Of a stretch of DNA of 64,000 bases, positions 1 to 9,383 are shown piece by piece. The stretch's first letter is position 1. Each line of letters starts with the position of its first letter. A program made the translations under genes and the position numbers. A model generated the notes under the pieces. It was not told the origin of the DNA and searched no databases. It saw only the letters and a list, made by a program, of their open reading frames with translations. The DNA is from Hyphomicrobiales bacterium (GTDB taxonomy: Bacteria; Pseudomonadota; Alphaproteobacteria; Rhizobiales; Rhizobiaceae), in contig UCNG01000006.1 in assembly GCA_900473915.1 (NCBI GenBank), forward strand, positions 265,878 through 329,877, given 5' to 3'.

Positions 1-506
1 GCGACGACACTGTGCGCCGCATCGCTTCTGCCTTTCGATGGCTCGGCCTCGGGCGAATTTATGCCTCCGGCGGCCGCAGGCTGGCTTCGCGTCCCTTTGC
101 AGGCAATCCGCTGACCAGCGACCCGGCGCGCTTCATGCGCAACATGGAAATTCCACGCCTCCATCCCGAACTGGCGCTTGGCGGGCCGACAGCACGCTGG
201 CTCTGGAGTGCGCTCGAAACATCGCGGCGCATCAACCAGCCGGATTTCTATGATGGGCCAACGGTGCCGGTTCTTATCGTTGCGGCCGGCGCGGATCGTG
301 TGGTTTCCACGCCGGTGATCGAGCGTTTTGTCGCGCGAACGCGCAATGTCTCGCTGACGACGATTGCTGGCGCCCGCCATGAAATGCTGCAGGAAGCCGA
401 TTTTTATCGGGAGCAGCTCTGGGCTGCCTTCGATGCCTTCATTCCCGGATCGTCGGAAGTGGAAACCATGCCGGAGACCATCGAACCTGCGATCTCCGGT
501 GTTTAG
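1..506 (+). CDS. alpha/beta hydrolase, lysophospholipase-like (5' end outside window)
   Basis: The frame is open from base 3, so only about 167 C-terminal residues are visible. They match the last part of the alpha/beta-hydrolase fold as seen in PldB/monoglyceride-lipase-like proteins: a GADRVV strand end carrying the likely catalytic Asp, and about 40 residues later GARHEML with the likely catalytic His. The nucleophile Ser and the start lie upstream of the window. Its TAG stop is directly followed by the stop of the convergent hisN gene. The substrate cannot be told from this fragment; lysophospholipase is the usual annotation for this family. Confidence 0.75.
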   Translation, partial: DDTVRRIASAFRWLGLGRIYASGGRRLASRPFAGNPLTSDPARFMRNMEIPRLHPELALGGPTARWLWSALETSRRINQPDFYDGPTVPVLIVAAGADRVVSTPVIERFVARTRNVSLTTIAGARHEMLQEADFYREQLWAAFDAFIPGSSEVETMPETIEPAISGV

Positions 507-1283
507 CTAGCTGTTCAGCAGATCAAGCGCGGCCCGGTGCAGCTTGGCAGAAGCGGCGGCGACAATATCACCGCCCTTTTCCGCCGGGCTGCCATCGCGT
601 TGCGTCACCACGCCGCCAGCCTGCTCGATCAGCGGAATGAGGGCGACAATATCATATGGCTGCAAGCCAGATTCGACCACGATATCGGCAAAGCCGCTGG
701 CCAGCATTGCGAAGGCATAGCAGTCCACGCCATAGCGCGACAGGCGGACAGCATTTTCCAGCCGGTCGAAACTCTTGCGGCTATCTCCCTTGAAAAGGGC
801 TGGCGTCGTGGTGAACATGGTTGCATCTTCCAATGCCGCATCCTTGCGCACGGAAAGGCGGCGCGGCGCAGCATCGGCGCGCTGGAGATAAGCGCCGTCA
901 CCATCGCTGTAGAACAGTTCTCCTGTGAAGGGTTGCGACATCATTCCCGCCTTGGCGTCGCCATCGACTGTCAGCCCCAGAAGCGTGCCCCAGACCGGCA
1001 GGCCGGAAATGAAGGCACGGGTTCCGTCGATGGGATCGATGACCCATACATGGCTGCGGTCGATATTTTCCGGCCCATATTCTTCCCCAAGAATACCGTG
1101 ATCCGGAAAAGCGCTGCCGATGACCGCGCGAATCGCACGCTCCGCCGCCCGGTCCGCTTCGGTCACCGGATCGAAACCAACGCTATATTTGTTGTCTATT
1201 TCCGTCATCTGACGAAAGCGCGGAAGCGTTTCAGCGGCGGCAGCGGCAGCCACTTCGGAAAAAAATGCCTTGTCGATCAGCAA
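507..1283 (-). CDS. hisN: inositol monophosphatase family, histidinol-phosphatase type
   Basis: A 258-residue Mg2+-dependent phosphatase of the IMPase superfamily. GEE at residues 66-68, DPIDGT at 83-88 and a later YDIVAL segment are the three metal-binding motifs. In Hyphomicrobiales this group usually acts as HisN, hydrolysing L-histidinol phosphate in histidine biosynthesis; SuhB/inositol phosphatase is the alternative. The frame begins with TTG, supported by an AGGAG seven bases upstream. The gene is convergent with the preceding hydrolase and its 5' end faces a small RNA gene on the other strand, the arrangement that gave the Rfam suhB motif its name. Confidence 0.85.
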   Translation of the reverse strand: MLIDKAFFSEVAAAAAAETLPRFRQMTEIDNKYSVGFDPVTEADRAAERAIRAVIGSAFPDHGILGEEYGPENIDRSHVWVIDPIDGTRAFISGLPVWGTLLGLTVDGDAKAGMMSQPFTGELFYSDGDGAYLQRADAAPRRLSVRKDAALEDATMFTTTPALFKGDSRKSFDRLENAVRLSRYGVDCYAFAMLASGFADIVVESGLQPYDIVALIPLIEQAGGVVTQRDGSPAEKGGDIVAAASAKLHRAALDLLNS

Positions 1284-1388
1284 CCCCGAACTCCTGTTTT
1301 CAAGTCATGGCGCAGAATTGCGCAAACCATGCTAATTTTGCCTAGATAATGAGCATACCAAAATTAGCTCAAAAAATATGCGTGTTTT

Positions 1389-1418
1389 CTTGACGTTTGC
1401 CCCGTTCAGACGTAACTT
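1389..1418 (+). promoter_or_regulatory. candidate promoter of the MmgR-like sRNA
   Basis: CTTGAC at 1389-1394 fits the alphaproteobacterial -35 element, and TAACTT at 1413-1418 lies 18 bases downstream as a possible -10. This would start transcription at about 1425, at the base of the first sRNA hairpin. Assigned by eye. Confidence 0.45.
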
Positions 1419-1424
1419 AAATCT

Positions 1425-1510
1425 CAGACAGGTTTTCCTGTCGATGCCTTTCGGGGCATTTCCTCCCTAGTCTTTGACCGCGCTCGTAATCCTCGGGCGC
1501 GGTTCTTTTT
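1425..1510 (+). ncRNA. mmgR: MmgR / suhB-motif (alpha-r8) small RNA
   Basis: Three hairpins follow each other: a 6-bp stem at 1427-1442 with a TTTT loop, a stem at 1444-1459 closed by TTCG, and an intrinsic terminator at 1477-1503 (ACCGCGC paired with GCGCGGT) followed by TCTTTTT. Between hairpins two and three lies the unpaired TTTCCTCCCT block that I recall as the hallmark of the alpha-r8 family (Rfam suhB, MmgR of Sinorhizobium meliloti). The S. meliloti RNA helps control polyhydroxybutyrate storage. The ends are approximate. Its position beside a hisN/suhB-type gene is also typical. Confidence 0.8.
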
Positions 1511-1538
1511 ATCCGTGAGAATGCAGTTGCGGAACGGG

Positions 1539-2429
1539 CTACTCCGCGGCCAGCGGCGGCGCGATAAACAGATCATCCGGCAGGGATGTCAGAACGCTGA
1601 GAAAGCCGTATAGATCGGCGCAGAGCGTTTCGAAGCCAGCAAGCTTGTGCAGGGTCTGCTCATTCACATAAAGGCTTCGATTGATCTCGATCTGGAGCGC
1701 ATGGCAAGCCATGGCGGGACGCCCGTAATGCTCGGTGATGAACCCGCCCGCATAAGGCTTGTTGTGCGCGACGGTGTAACCCAGGTCCTGAAGGAGATCG
1801 ATGGCGGCCTGCGTCAGCCTTTCGCTGCATGACCGTCCGAAACGATCACCGACGATAAAGTCTGGACGCGATCCGACTTCGCCGGGCCGAACGCCTCCCG
1901 GCATCGAATGGCAGTCGATCAGCACGGCATAACCAAAACGCTGGCGCGTGGACTGAAGCAGCGCTTCAAGCGCCTGGTGATAAGGCTTGTAGAGATCTTC
2001 AATGCGATAAAATGCTTCGGCGAGCGGAATGCGTCCCGGATAGATCAGCTGTCCTTCGCCGACCAGACGCGGGACCGTGCCCAGCCCGCCTGCAACGCGC
2101 GCCGACTGGCTGTTGACGAAAGGCGGCAACGGCTCGGCGAACATGCGTGGATCGAGCTCGTAGGCCTCTCGATTTACATCCAGAAAAGCACGCGGAAAAT
2201 GCGCCTTCAGCAAAGGTGCGCCGAGCCTGGTTGCCGAGGCAAAAAGCTCATCGACATAACAGTCTTCCGAATGGCGTATGCTGAGGGCATCGAGGCGCGA
2301 GGCTTCAACGAAGGCATGCGGATAATAGCGCCCGCTATGCGGTGAATTGAAGACAAACGGAATGCGTTGTTCCGCCGGAGCGCATATCTCGAAGGGCGGT
2401 ATCAGACTAAAATCGCGCTCCAAACTCAT
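1539..2429 (-). CDS. N-formylglutamate amidohydrolase family protein
   Basis: A 296-residue protein covering the whole FGase domain. Recognisable segments are NSPHSGRYYP near the N terminus, DVNREAYELDP and DCHSMPG, which hold the likely metal-binding and catalytic residues. The family hydrolyses N-formyl-L-glutamate to glutamate and formate at the end of one histidine-degradation route, but no other hut genes are in view, so the physiological substrate is open. In this bacterial group the gene commonly sits next to cpdR, as here, with the two transcribed divergently. The ATG start is preceded by a GGGTGAAG stretch. Confidence 0.8.
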   Translation of the reverse strand: MSLERDFSLIPPFEICAPAEQRIPFVFNSPHSGRYYPHAFVEASRLDALSIRHSEDCYVDELFASATRLGAPLLKAHFPRAFLDVNREAYELDPRMFAEPLPPFVNSQSARVAGGLGTVPRLVGEGQLIYPGRIPLAEAFYRIEDLYKPYHQALEALLQSTRQRFGYAVLIDCHSMPGGVRPGEVGSRPDFIVGDRFGRSCSERLTQAAIDLLQDLGYTVAHNKPYAGGFITEHYGRPAMACHALQIEINRSLYVNEQTLHKLAGFETLCADLYGFLSVLTSLPDDLFIAPPLAAE

Positions 2430-2736
2430 TCTTCACCCGTTCTCGACCGGAACATACAGGCCAACCGAAAGCGGCCCACGTCAGTAGCGCGATAAATTAC
2501 GCCAGACGAGCCATGCATGCAAATGGCAGAACAGCGAATCCTCCGACACCGGAATGGGTGCATATGCGGCAATCCTGTCACATTGAACAGCTTGTTGCCA
2601 AATACGCGCTATAACAATTAACATTTACGCGAGCATTCATTCCATATTTACCAAAGAAGCGTTTTCTACGGTGGATATTGAGTCGTTAAGGGTCGGCTTT
2701 AGAGCGATGAACACGACACAGAATTCGGACGGAACA
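2430..2736. other. divergent intergenic region before cpdR
   Basis: About 300 bases between the divergent starts of the FGase-family gene and cpdR. It must hold both promoters and becomes AT-rich towards cpdR. I saw no gene, strong hairpin or full CtrA box in it; TTAACATTTACG near 2620 has only one half-site. Confidence 0.4.
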
Positions 2737-3099
2737 ATGAAGAGAATCCTTCTAGCTGAAGATGACAATGATATGCGCCGTTTCCTCGTCAAGGCGCTGG
2801 AAAAAGCCGGTTATCACGTGACGCACTTCGACAATGGCGCGAGTGCCTATGAAAGATTGCAGGAGGAGCCTTTTTCTCTTCTGCTGACCGACATTGTCAT
2901 GCCGGAAATGGACGGCATCGAACTGGCGCGCCGTGCGACGGAAATCGATCCGGACCTGAAGATCATGTTCATTACGGGATTCGCCGCTGTCGCGCTCAAC
3001 CCCGATTCGGACGCGCCGCGCGATGCAAAGGTGCTTTCGAAGCCGTTCCACCTGCGCGATCTGGTCAACGAAATCGAAAAAATGCTGATCGCCGCCTGA
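2737..3099 (+). CDS. cpdR: CpdR-type single-domain response regulator
   Basis: A 120-residue stand-alone receiver domain. The acidic pair is in LLAEDDND at residues 5-12, the phospho-acceptor is Asp52 in LTDIVMPEMDG, and SKPFH carries the conserved Lys. The C-terminal signature matches CpdR, which in its unphosphorylated form delivers substrates such as CtrA regulators to the ClpXP protease and is switched off through the CckA-ChpT phosphorelay. An in-frame start 66 bases upstream exists, but ATG 2737 has a purine-rich CGGACGGA ahead of it and gives the usual family length. Confidence 0.88.
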   Translation: MKRILLAEDDNDMRRFLVKALEKAGYHVTHFDNGASAYERLQEEPFSLLLTDIVMPEMDGIELARRATEIDPDLKIMFITGFAAVALNPDSDAPRDAKVLSKPFHLRDLVNEIEKMLIAA

Positions 3100-3211
3100 G
3101 GCGATCCTTGGTTTTGCGGCCCTTTGTTTTGTCATCAACAAAAAGACGAAAAAACTTCATAAAAGGGCATTGACGGGCGCGACGCGATATGGTGTATGCG
3201 CCACATCGAAT

Positions 3212-3286
<75 letters not shown>

Positions 3287-3353
3287 TTCGATCTCTCAAT
3301 CATTCCAGTAAGTTACGGCGAATGCGCCAGGCATCTGTCAGGCGCCCTGCATG

Positions 3354-3830
3354 CTATTCTGGTAGCGCATTTGTGAGAGCTGCCCCAGAAAAAACATCGA
3401 ACGCGACGCCGTAGTTGTGGTTGCTCTGGCCACCACTTGTTTTGGTGACGGTAGCGGCGGGCGCTGTTCGCCCCTGTGCGTAAAGTTGCTGCTGGCGATC
3501 TTGTGAGCAGTACGCGTACTGGCCAAAACGCGCCATTATTCGCCTCACTGCACCCTGCGCATCAAGAGCGGCGAATTTCTTCGATTTGACGTTCTTACAA
3601 AGTGCGGAGCGGGCGTCCACCGGGCTTTCGGCGTCCTGCAGACGCGTCAGCAGCTCCGGGAAATTGTCGAGAAGAATGGAACGGTCGTCCAGCTAGCGGC
3701 GAAGTGGGTCTGGCCGATCGACAAGGCGGTTCGACTGAACCTGCGCCATAACTTCATCGGCAAGTGCGTTGTGAGCACATGGATCGTCGCTCGCCTCTCG
3801 AAACAACGCCTGCACGTCATTCAGACGCCA
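3354..3830 (-). pseudogene. decayed phage-type M15 peptidase (endolysin-like)
   Basis: The last 88 codons (3354-3620) contain LYAQGRTAP and, further on, GGQSNHNYGVAFDVF, the SxHxxGxAxD zinc-site signature of M15 L-Ala-D-Glu or D-Ala-D-Ala peptidases found in phage endolysins. The same frame continues upstream through a TAG at 3693-3695 with protein-like composition, and a shift to a neighbouring frame near 3830 would extend it again. There is no second Zn-binding half after the first motif. I read this as the wreck of a longer gene left beside the tRNA-Val. The function of the part upstream of the peptidase motif is not recognisable. Confidence 0.55.
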
Positions 3831-3952
3831 TATGCGTGCCTGCATCGTTCATCCACGTACTGCCCATCAGTTCCTGATAGCGATTGGCAATACTGCAGGC
3901 CGATGCGGCTGATTGCGGGGCGTGGACATTTCACGCCTTTTAAAAATGCTTT

Positions 3953-3983
3953 GGTCGAGGCTCCCTGCACGGGAGCTTCGACC
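3953..3983 (-). terminator. terminator of the lipase gene
   Basis: The sequence 3953-3965 pairs with 3971-3983 in a 13-bp stem with one mismatch and a five-base loop. Read on the minus strand it is followed after a few bases by a TTTTT run. It lies 46 bases after the lipase stop codon. Confidence 0.65.
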
Positions 3984-4029
3984 TCGGTATCATAAGAGAC
4001 CGTGGGCCGGGATGCGGCCCAGATCAAAT

Positions 4030-5349
4030 TTATTCGTCGGCGCAGCCGTCGGTTGCGGTTTTGCCAGCGAAGCGATCGGCGATCCAAGGCAGATAAAGCG
4101 GTTCCGCCGATGCTGGCGTGCTGAAATGGTCTTGCTCGCCGGGCAACTGGATGCGTGTGACATTACCGCCCAATTTGCACATCTGCTTCCGGTAGAGCTC
4201 ACCCATGACAGGGGGAACAACCGTATCCTTTGTGCCCCAGTAAACAATGACAGGTGCAACCGGCTTGGTATTCGGAACGCTGGCGGCCAGCATGGCTTTC
4301 GCCCATGCCTCAGCATTGGTCGGCTTGCCTTTCAGCAGCGTGCTAAACTTGTCGCCAACTGCGTAGTTCAACGTATCAGAAGCCACATGGATACATTTGT
4401 TCGACATGACTTCATCGATGATCTTGGCACCTTCTTCCGTCAAAACGTCGGTGAGTTGCAGCTTGTCAGGAAACGCTGCCTGCGTTGCCCAGAGGTTCTG
4501 TGCAAGATGCGTAAAATCAAACACATTGACAGAGAAGCCCTTCGCCAGTCTTGTCAACAGGACTTCGCTTGCTTCTTCAGTTATCTCACCCTGAGGGGCA
4601 GCAACCGCGACATCCTGTGGTGCCATGGCGACAAATCCGAGCAGCTCGATACCGTCGAAAGCCGTGCCTGACTGATTGATGTATTCGCCGGAACTGGCCG
4701 CGGCAATAGTCGTTCCGCCGCCTTGCGACCAACCATAGATGACGGCCTTCTTGCCAGCGCCGACTTCCTTCATGTCGCCAGCGGCGCGAATGGCATTAAT
4801 TACGTCACGTCCGTTGGTCGCAGCAACAGTATACTGGTGCTTGCCGCCGCCGCCCAAGCCCTGGTAATCCGTCGCAACCACGACGTAGCCAGCCTTGATA
4901 AAGGTCTCAATCGCCGGGACGCCATAATCCACGGAGGATGTGGTGCCGCCCACGGCGAAATACAGATTCAGCGGAACTGCCGGGTTGATCACTTGCGAGG
5001 GGCCACAATTCTGCGCTGTACCCGTCGTGCCGTGCGCCCAGGAAATCACCGGGCGGCCTTCCTTCGGAGCTTCACCGACGGGAGCGATCAGAAGGCCGGT
5101 CGAAATCGTCTTGCGATCATTGACATCAGAGGAAATGTAGGCAATGCGCCAGGCCTGAGCGCCCTCGACCGGCGTGGAGATCTTCTCTTTGCTGATAATC
5201 TGGCCAAGCTTGCCCTCCGGCTTCATCTGCATCACCGCTGCATAAAACGGGGGCACATCCGGTTCTGCAAAAGCAGTGGTCGGGGCATTGAATGCAATTA
5301 AAGCCGCGACTGAAAAACATATGGGCATATTCTTGAGAAGTTTTCTCAT
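4030..5349 (-). CDS. secretory lipase family (LIP) alpha/beta hydrolase
   Basis: A 439-residue exported hydrolase. The first 28 or so residues form a signal peptide (basic MRKLLKN, hydrophobic core, cleavage after AFA). GWSQGGG carries the nucleophile Ser, GTKDTVVP the likely Asp, and EQDHFST the likely His. SWAHGTTG lies where the oxyanion loop is expected. Overall it matches the LIP family of secreted lipases and esterases, known from fungi and actinobacteria but also present in proteobacteria. An upstream in-frame start is possible, but ATG 5347-5349 has GGAG at ideal spacing. The natural ester substrate is unknown. Confidence 0.8.
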   Translation of the reverse strand: MRKLLKNMPICFSVAALIAFNAPTTAFAEPDVPPFYAAVMQMKPEGKLGQIISKEKISTPVEGAQAWRIAYISSDVNDRKTISTGLLIAPVGEAPKEGRPVISWAHGTTGTAQNCGPSQVINPAVPLNLYFAVGGTTSSVDYGVPAIETFIKAGYVVVATDYQGLGGGGKHQYTVAATNGRDVINAIRAAGDMKEVGAGKKAVIYGWSQGGGTTIAAASSGEYINQSGTAFDGIELLGFVAMAPQDVAVAAPQGEITEEASEVLLTRLAKGFSVNVFDFTHLAQNLWATQAAFPDKLQLTDVLTEEGAKIIDEVMSNKCIHVASDTLNYAVGDKFSTLLKGKPTNAEAWAKAMLAASVPNTKPVAPVIVYWGTKDTVVPPVMGELYRKQMCKLGGNVTRIQLPGEQDHFSTPASAEPLYLPWIADRFAGKTATDGCADE

Positions 5350-5636
5350 TTTATCTCCAAGCGAAACCGTAGAGTGAATCTTCTTGGGATAAAGAAGCAC
5401 GAATTACTTTTTTGTCAAACCAAAAATAATAGTAAAGTTAATGCCATTTAAAGTATTATTAGAAGTCGCTTTAATAAAAATGCCGCTTAATCTCATGGAG
5501 AATCAGCAAGGATTTAGATGCCAACCCAAAGTTGCAGTCTTGCAAAAGGCCTTACCCGACACTTGCGAAGAAGGGGACATCCATCCCCCTTATAACGAAG
5601 CCTTCTAATCTTCACTGGTTCGGCGCGACACGCGCT

Positions 5637-7208
5637 TTAATGGCATTTGAGCGCTTTGCGGTAAAGCATGAAATCTGCGGCAGCCAGGGGTTTGGAAAAC
5701 AACCACCCTTGTGCGAAGTTCACGCCGCGCTCCTTGAGAAATGCTGCCTGTTCTTCGGTTTCCACACCTTCTGCCACGGTGAGCAGCCCAAGTGAACGGG
5801 CGAGATCGATAATATGCAAAATGACAGCACTCGTTGCAGCCTGCTTTCCAATTGTATCGACGAATGACTTATCAATCTTGAGTGCATCCAGAGGCAGTCG
5901 CTGTAAATATTGCAGGCTGGAGTACCCGGTGCCGAAATCATCGATGGCGACGGAATGGCCTGCTTTGCGGGCCCTTTCGAGCGTATTGCTTGCAGAAGTG
6001 ACGTCAAGAAAGCCTCGTTCGGTCGCTTCCAACCAGATTTGCTCCTTGTGAATGTCGGTTGCGGCCAGCTTTCCGGCGATCAGATCAATGATCCTTCCTG
6101 ATTGAATATCCAACGAACACACATTGATCGCGATGTGTAGCGTACGATCGTCTGCAAGGACCGCCCCCAGGTCCGCAATCACCGCATCGACAACGAGATC
6201 GGTGATAGGAACGATCTGTCCAGTTTCCTCGGCAAGCGGTATGAACAGGTCAGGGGCGATCAGGGAGCCGTCCGGCCGCCTCCACCGAACCAGCGCTTCG
6301 GCGCCGACGCATACTCCTGTCGTCAGATCAACAATAGGCTGATAATGAACGAGAAATTCGCGTTTGGCGATTGCCAGATCCAGCTCTGCCCGGAGCGACA
6401 GGCGACGTTTCGAAAACCAGAAGACAACACCAAGCAAAAATAATGATAACAGCGCCCCGGCCGGCAAGAAAATAAAGAGTTCTTCCCACAGCCACGGAAC
6501 GATCCTGGAGCGGGGGCCGAGGACTACCGCCGCCAGACCGTCACTTTCGGCAAAGCTCGCTAAAAAAGAGGCATAGGTTCCGCTTTTCCGGTTTCTCGCC
6601 GCCGCGACGACAAGGTCGGCAGCAGGACTATTGCGCGTGCTGATGATCTGGCCGTCTTCATTCAACAGGGCAATCGCAATATCGTCGTCAATAACCACGT
6701 CGATGAAATAGGAAGGCGTAATCAGCGCATTATAATTCCCCATCCCTATAGCCGTTGCCTGTTCGCCGAAACTGACGTCGGGGGTGACATGCAAACTTAC
6801 GCGCAGGCCGTCGCGAGTGATGAAGTCGCTTTCAGAAGCCTTTATATCCCGTTCCGCTCGGCCCCATGACGTGCATTTCAAACGACCATTTTCGAAATAG
6901 CCGATTTCCTCCACGGCAGGAGTATTCACTGTCTGATTGCGCATCAAAGCGATATGTTCCGCGGAACAGGGAGGCAGCGCCGCATATTCCATGACTTCCA
7001 TTACCTGGCGGGCATCCCGAAAAGCAGTCTTGGCGCGAAAAACCGCGCGCTCTGCAATTTGCGACAGGACGGCCAGCTCTTTCTGGCTCGCCAGGCGGTA
7101 AGAAACAAAACTCATCGCCGCCATCGAAGCCGCGGTTCCGAAAATGGCAAGCAAAAGGCCCGCAACGATCACGCGCTCTCGCCTTGATGACGTTATCGTA
7201 TAAGCCAT
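5637..7208 (-). CDS. CSS-motif EAL-domain c-di-GMP phosphodiesterase
   Basis: A 523-residue membrane protein. TM1 is at about residues 12-34. A periplasmic CSS-type sensor follows, with conserved cysteines in PPCSAEH and LKCTSWG, then TM2 near 240-262 and a cytoplasmic EAL domain. The catalytic set looks intact: GAEALVRW, the Asn of INVCSLD, EATERG, DDFGTGYSSL, LKIDKSFV and AEGVETEEQ. It should therefore hydrolyse c-di-GMP. In enterobacterial relatives the periplasmic cysteines couple disulfide state to activity. It stands alone in its transcription unit behind a long AT-rich upstream region. The ligand or redox signal is not known. Confidence 0.88.
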   Translation of the reverse strand: MAYTITSSRRERVIVAGLLLAIFGTAASMAAMSFVSYRLASQKELAVLSQIAERAVFRAKTAFRDARQVMEVMEYAALPPCSAEHIALMRNQTVNTPAVEEIGYFENGRLKCTSWGRAERDIKASESDFITRDGLRVSLHVTPDVSFGEQATAIGMGNYNALITPSYFIDVVIDDDIAIALLNEDGQIISTRNSPAADLVVAAARNRKSGTYASFLASFAESDGLAAVVLGPRSRIVPWLWEELFIFLPAGALLSLFLLGVVFWFSKRRLSLRAELDLAIAKREFLVHYQPIVDLTTGVCVGAEALVRWRRPDGSLIAPDLFIPLAEETGQIVPITDLVVDAVIADLGAVLADDRTLHIAINVCSLDIQSGRIIDLIAGKLAATDIHKEQIWLEATERGFLDVTSASNTLERARKAGHSVAIDDFGTGYSSLQYLQRLPLDALKIDKSFVDTIGKQAATSAVILHIIDLARSLGLLTVAEGVETEEQAAFLKERGVNFAQGWLFSKPLAAADFMLYRKALKCH

Positions 7209-7669
7209 TTACTACCCTTTCCGCCGCAAGTGACGGTCGAATTCGATCTCGCGCGTAGAACCGAGAGCAGGCGCGCCCGGCTTGATGTAGTCAGTGCTGT
7301 TAAACTGCGTTCTGGCAGCCGTTCGGCCTCTCTGCACTCGACATCTGCCGGATACCTTTCCGTGATAAAATAACCAATCCAAAATCGGCGCCTTGATCCG
7401 CCTGGCCGAGGAAACAAAGCAGAAATATGCCGCAACAGACTAGTGAAGACTAAGTAAAGATTCTTAATTAGTGAATAAACAAAAATAACTATTAAATATT
7501 AGATATATGTAAAATAATACGCAGGCATAGTGCATGGATTACTTATGGTAAAATCCGGACAGATTTCTTATCCCGGCTTCGCCGTTTCGGATAACGCATA
7601 AAAACAAATAGATATTCGGTGATGGCGATGCCATTTAAACCGGGATCGTTCCGGCCTATGCAGAACTGA
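7209..7669. other. AT-rich intergenic region upstream of the EAL gene
   Basis: About 460 bases without a convincing gene between the EAL gene start and the gnd terminator. The part 7440-7570 is strikingly AT-rich for this genome. It should hold the EAL-gene promoter; no repeat or RNA was recognised. Confidence 0.35.
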
Positions 7670-7695
7670 AAAAGCCGCCCCGGTGGGCGGCTTTT
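7670..7695 (-). terminator. gnd intrinsic terminator
   Basis: AAAAGCCGCCC (7670-7680) pairs perfectly over 11 bp with GGGCGGCTTTT (7685-7695) across a four-base loop. The A/T ends give a U-tract in either direction. It starts 15 bases after the gnd stop. Confidence 0.85.
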
Positions 7696-7710
7696 CAATT
7701 ACAGCGAACT

Positions 7711-9123
7711 TTATTCGCCCCAGGGACCGTGGAAGTCGCCGTCCTTGTCGATACGCTTGAAGCCATGCGAGCCGAAGAAATCGCGCTGGCCCTGAATGAG
7801 ATTGGCGGTTCCGAGCGCTTGCGTGAAGCTGTCGAAATAGCTGAGCGCCGAGCCTAGTGCAGGCAGAGGCAGACCAGCCAGCGCCGCCTTGGCGACGATC
7901 TGGCGAAGGCCGTTGGAAGCCTTGCTCATACGCTCGACAAAAGCAGGCGCGAGCAGCAGGTTACGGCTTTCGCTGTCTTCGAAGGCGTGGGCGATATCGT
8001 CCAGAAGCTGCGAACGAATGATGCAGCCTGCGCGCCAGATGCGGGCGGTTTCGGCAAGTGGAATATTCCAGCCATGCTCTTGTGAAGCAGCTTCCATCAC
8101 CGCGAAGCCTTGTGCGTAAGCGGCGATCTTGCCCGCCAGCAGGCCTTGCTCCAGATCCGCAAGGAATTTTGCCTGATCGGAAATGTCGAGGCTGCGCTGG
8201 CCCGGATTGTAGGCCTTTGCGGCAAGCGCACGTGCCGCCTTCAGCGAGGACAGCGAGCGTGCGGCGACCGCTGCTTCGATCGCCGTTGCCGGAACGCCCA
8301 GCATCTGCGCCTCGATGGCTGCCCAGCGGCCCGTGCCCTTCTGGCCGGCTTCGTCGAGGATCATGTCGACCATCGCCTTGCCGGTTTCCGGATCGGTCGC
8401 CTTCAGTACCTTGGCGGTGATTTCGATCAGATAGGAATTAAGCGGACCCTGGTTCCACTTCTCGAACACATCGCCGATGGCCGGGGCCGACAGGCCAAGG
8501 CCGTCGCGCAGGATGCCGTAGATTTCGGCAATCATCTGCATGTCGGCATATTCGATGCCGTTATGGATCGTCTTGACGAAATGACCGGCGCCATCGGGGC
8601 CTACCAGCGCACAGCAAGGTTCGTCCTTGTATTTGGCGGCAGCGGCAAGCAGGATCGGCGCAATGCGCTCATAGGCTTCCTCGGTGCCGCCAACCATCAT
8701 CGACGGGCCATGGCGGGCACCTTCCGCACCGCCGGAAACACCCATGCCGACAAAGGTCGGGTCGTTGGGACCAAGCGCCTTCAGGCGGCGCACCGTATCG
8801 CGGTAATCGGAATTACCGGCGTCGATCATGATGTCGCCCTTCTCAAGATAGGCCTTGAGGCGGGTAGTTTCGGCATCAACGGGAGCGCCTGCCTTGATGA
8901 GGAAGATGATCGGGCGCGGCTTGCGGATATTGGCCGCGAGGTCCTCGAAAGTGGGGCAGGGAATGATCTTGTCGCGCAGCGGGCCAGCTTTTTCGAGGAA
9001 GGCTTTCAGCACAGGCTCATCACGGTCGTAGACGGCTACCGTGTAGCCTTTCTCGGCTATGTTCAGCGCCAGGTTGGAGCCCATGACGCCAAGGCCGACC
9101 ATTCCGATATCTGCTTTTTCCAT
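7711..9123 (-). CDS. gnd: 6-phosphogluconate dehydrogenase, decarboxylating
   Basis: A 470-residue enzyme that oxidises 6-phosphogluconate to ribulose 5-phosphate and CO2 with NADP+ in the pentose-phosphate pathway. The N-terminal Rossmann motif is VGLGVMGSNLA. The substrate-binding block GVSGGAEGARHGPS and the catalytic KTIHNGIEYADMQ follow, then the all-helical C-terminal domain. The length equals the normal family length. A longer in-frame start exists, but ATG 9121-9123 has AAGGG in front and begins directly at the Rossmann strand. It is a single gene with its own terminator. Confidence 0.95.
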   Translation of the reverse strand: MEKADIGMVGLGVMGSNLALNIAEKGYTVAVYDRDEPVLKAFLEKAGPLRDKIIPCPTFEDLAANIRKPRPIIFLIKAGAPVDAETTRLKAYLEKGDIMIDAGNSDYRDTVRRLKALGPNDPTFVGMGVSGGAEGARHGPSMMVGGTEEAYERIAPILLAAAAKYKDEPCCALVGPDGAGHFVKTIHNGIEYADMQMIAEIYGILRDGLGLSAPAIGDVFEKWNQGPLNSYLIEITAKVLKATDPETGKAMVDMILDEAGQKGTGRWAAIEAQMLGVPATAIEAAVAARSLSSLKAARALAAKAYNPGQRSLDISDQAKFLADLEQGLLAGKIAAYAQGFAVMEAASQEHGWNIPLAETARIWRAGCIIRSQLLDDIAHAFEDSESRNLLLAPAFVERMSKASNGLRQIVAKAALAGLPLPALGSALSYFDSFTQALGTANLIQGQRDFFGSHGFKRIDKDGDFHGPWGE

Positions 9124-9383
9124 TTTGTGCCCTTCGCAAATGCAACCGACCGGCCGTCGTCTAGACACATGCAAACATCGAACGCCGACAAGCCGAACCG
9201 ATAAGAATAGGCCGCAGCCGGATTTCGGCAGCAGCGCATGTCAATCTGTATCCTATTGTGGGATGATCTAGGGCATATGACGCAAAGTTGATAGACCTCC
9301 CATGGCGAAAATCACCGGTTTTGCCTGCATAACAGCATTGTTAAATCGGTTAGCTCGCCCCAAAACCCTGTCTTCCGCACACT

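Noticed and set aside
5571-5591. AAGGGGA/TCCCC hairpin after the EAL gene as terminator
   Set aside because: Bulged stem and no U-tract; weak.
8110-9204. 364-codon open frame opposite gnd
   Set aside because: It lies entirely antisense to a clear gnd gene; GC-rich codon bias opens such frames. No recognisable motif.
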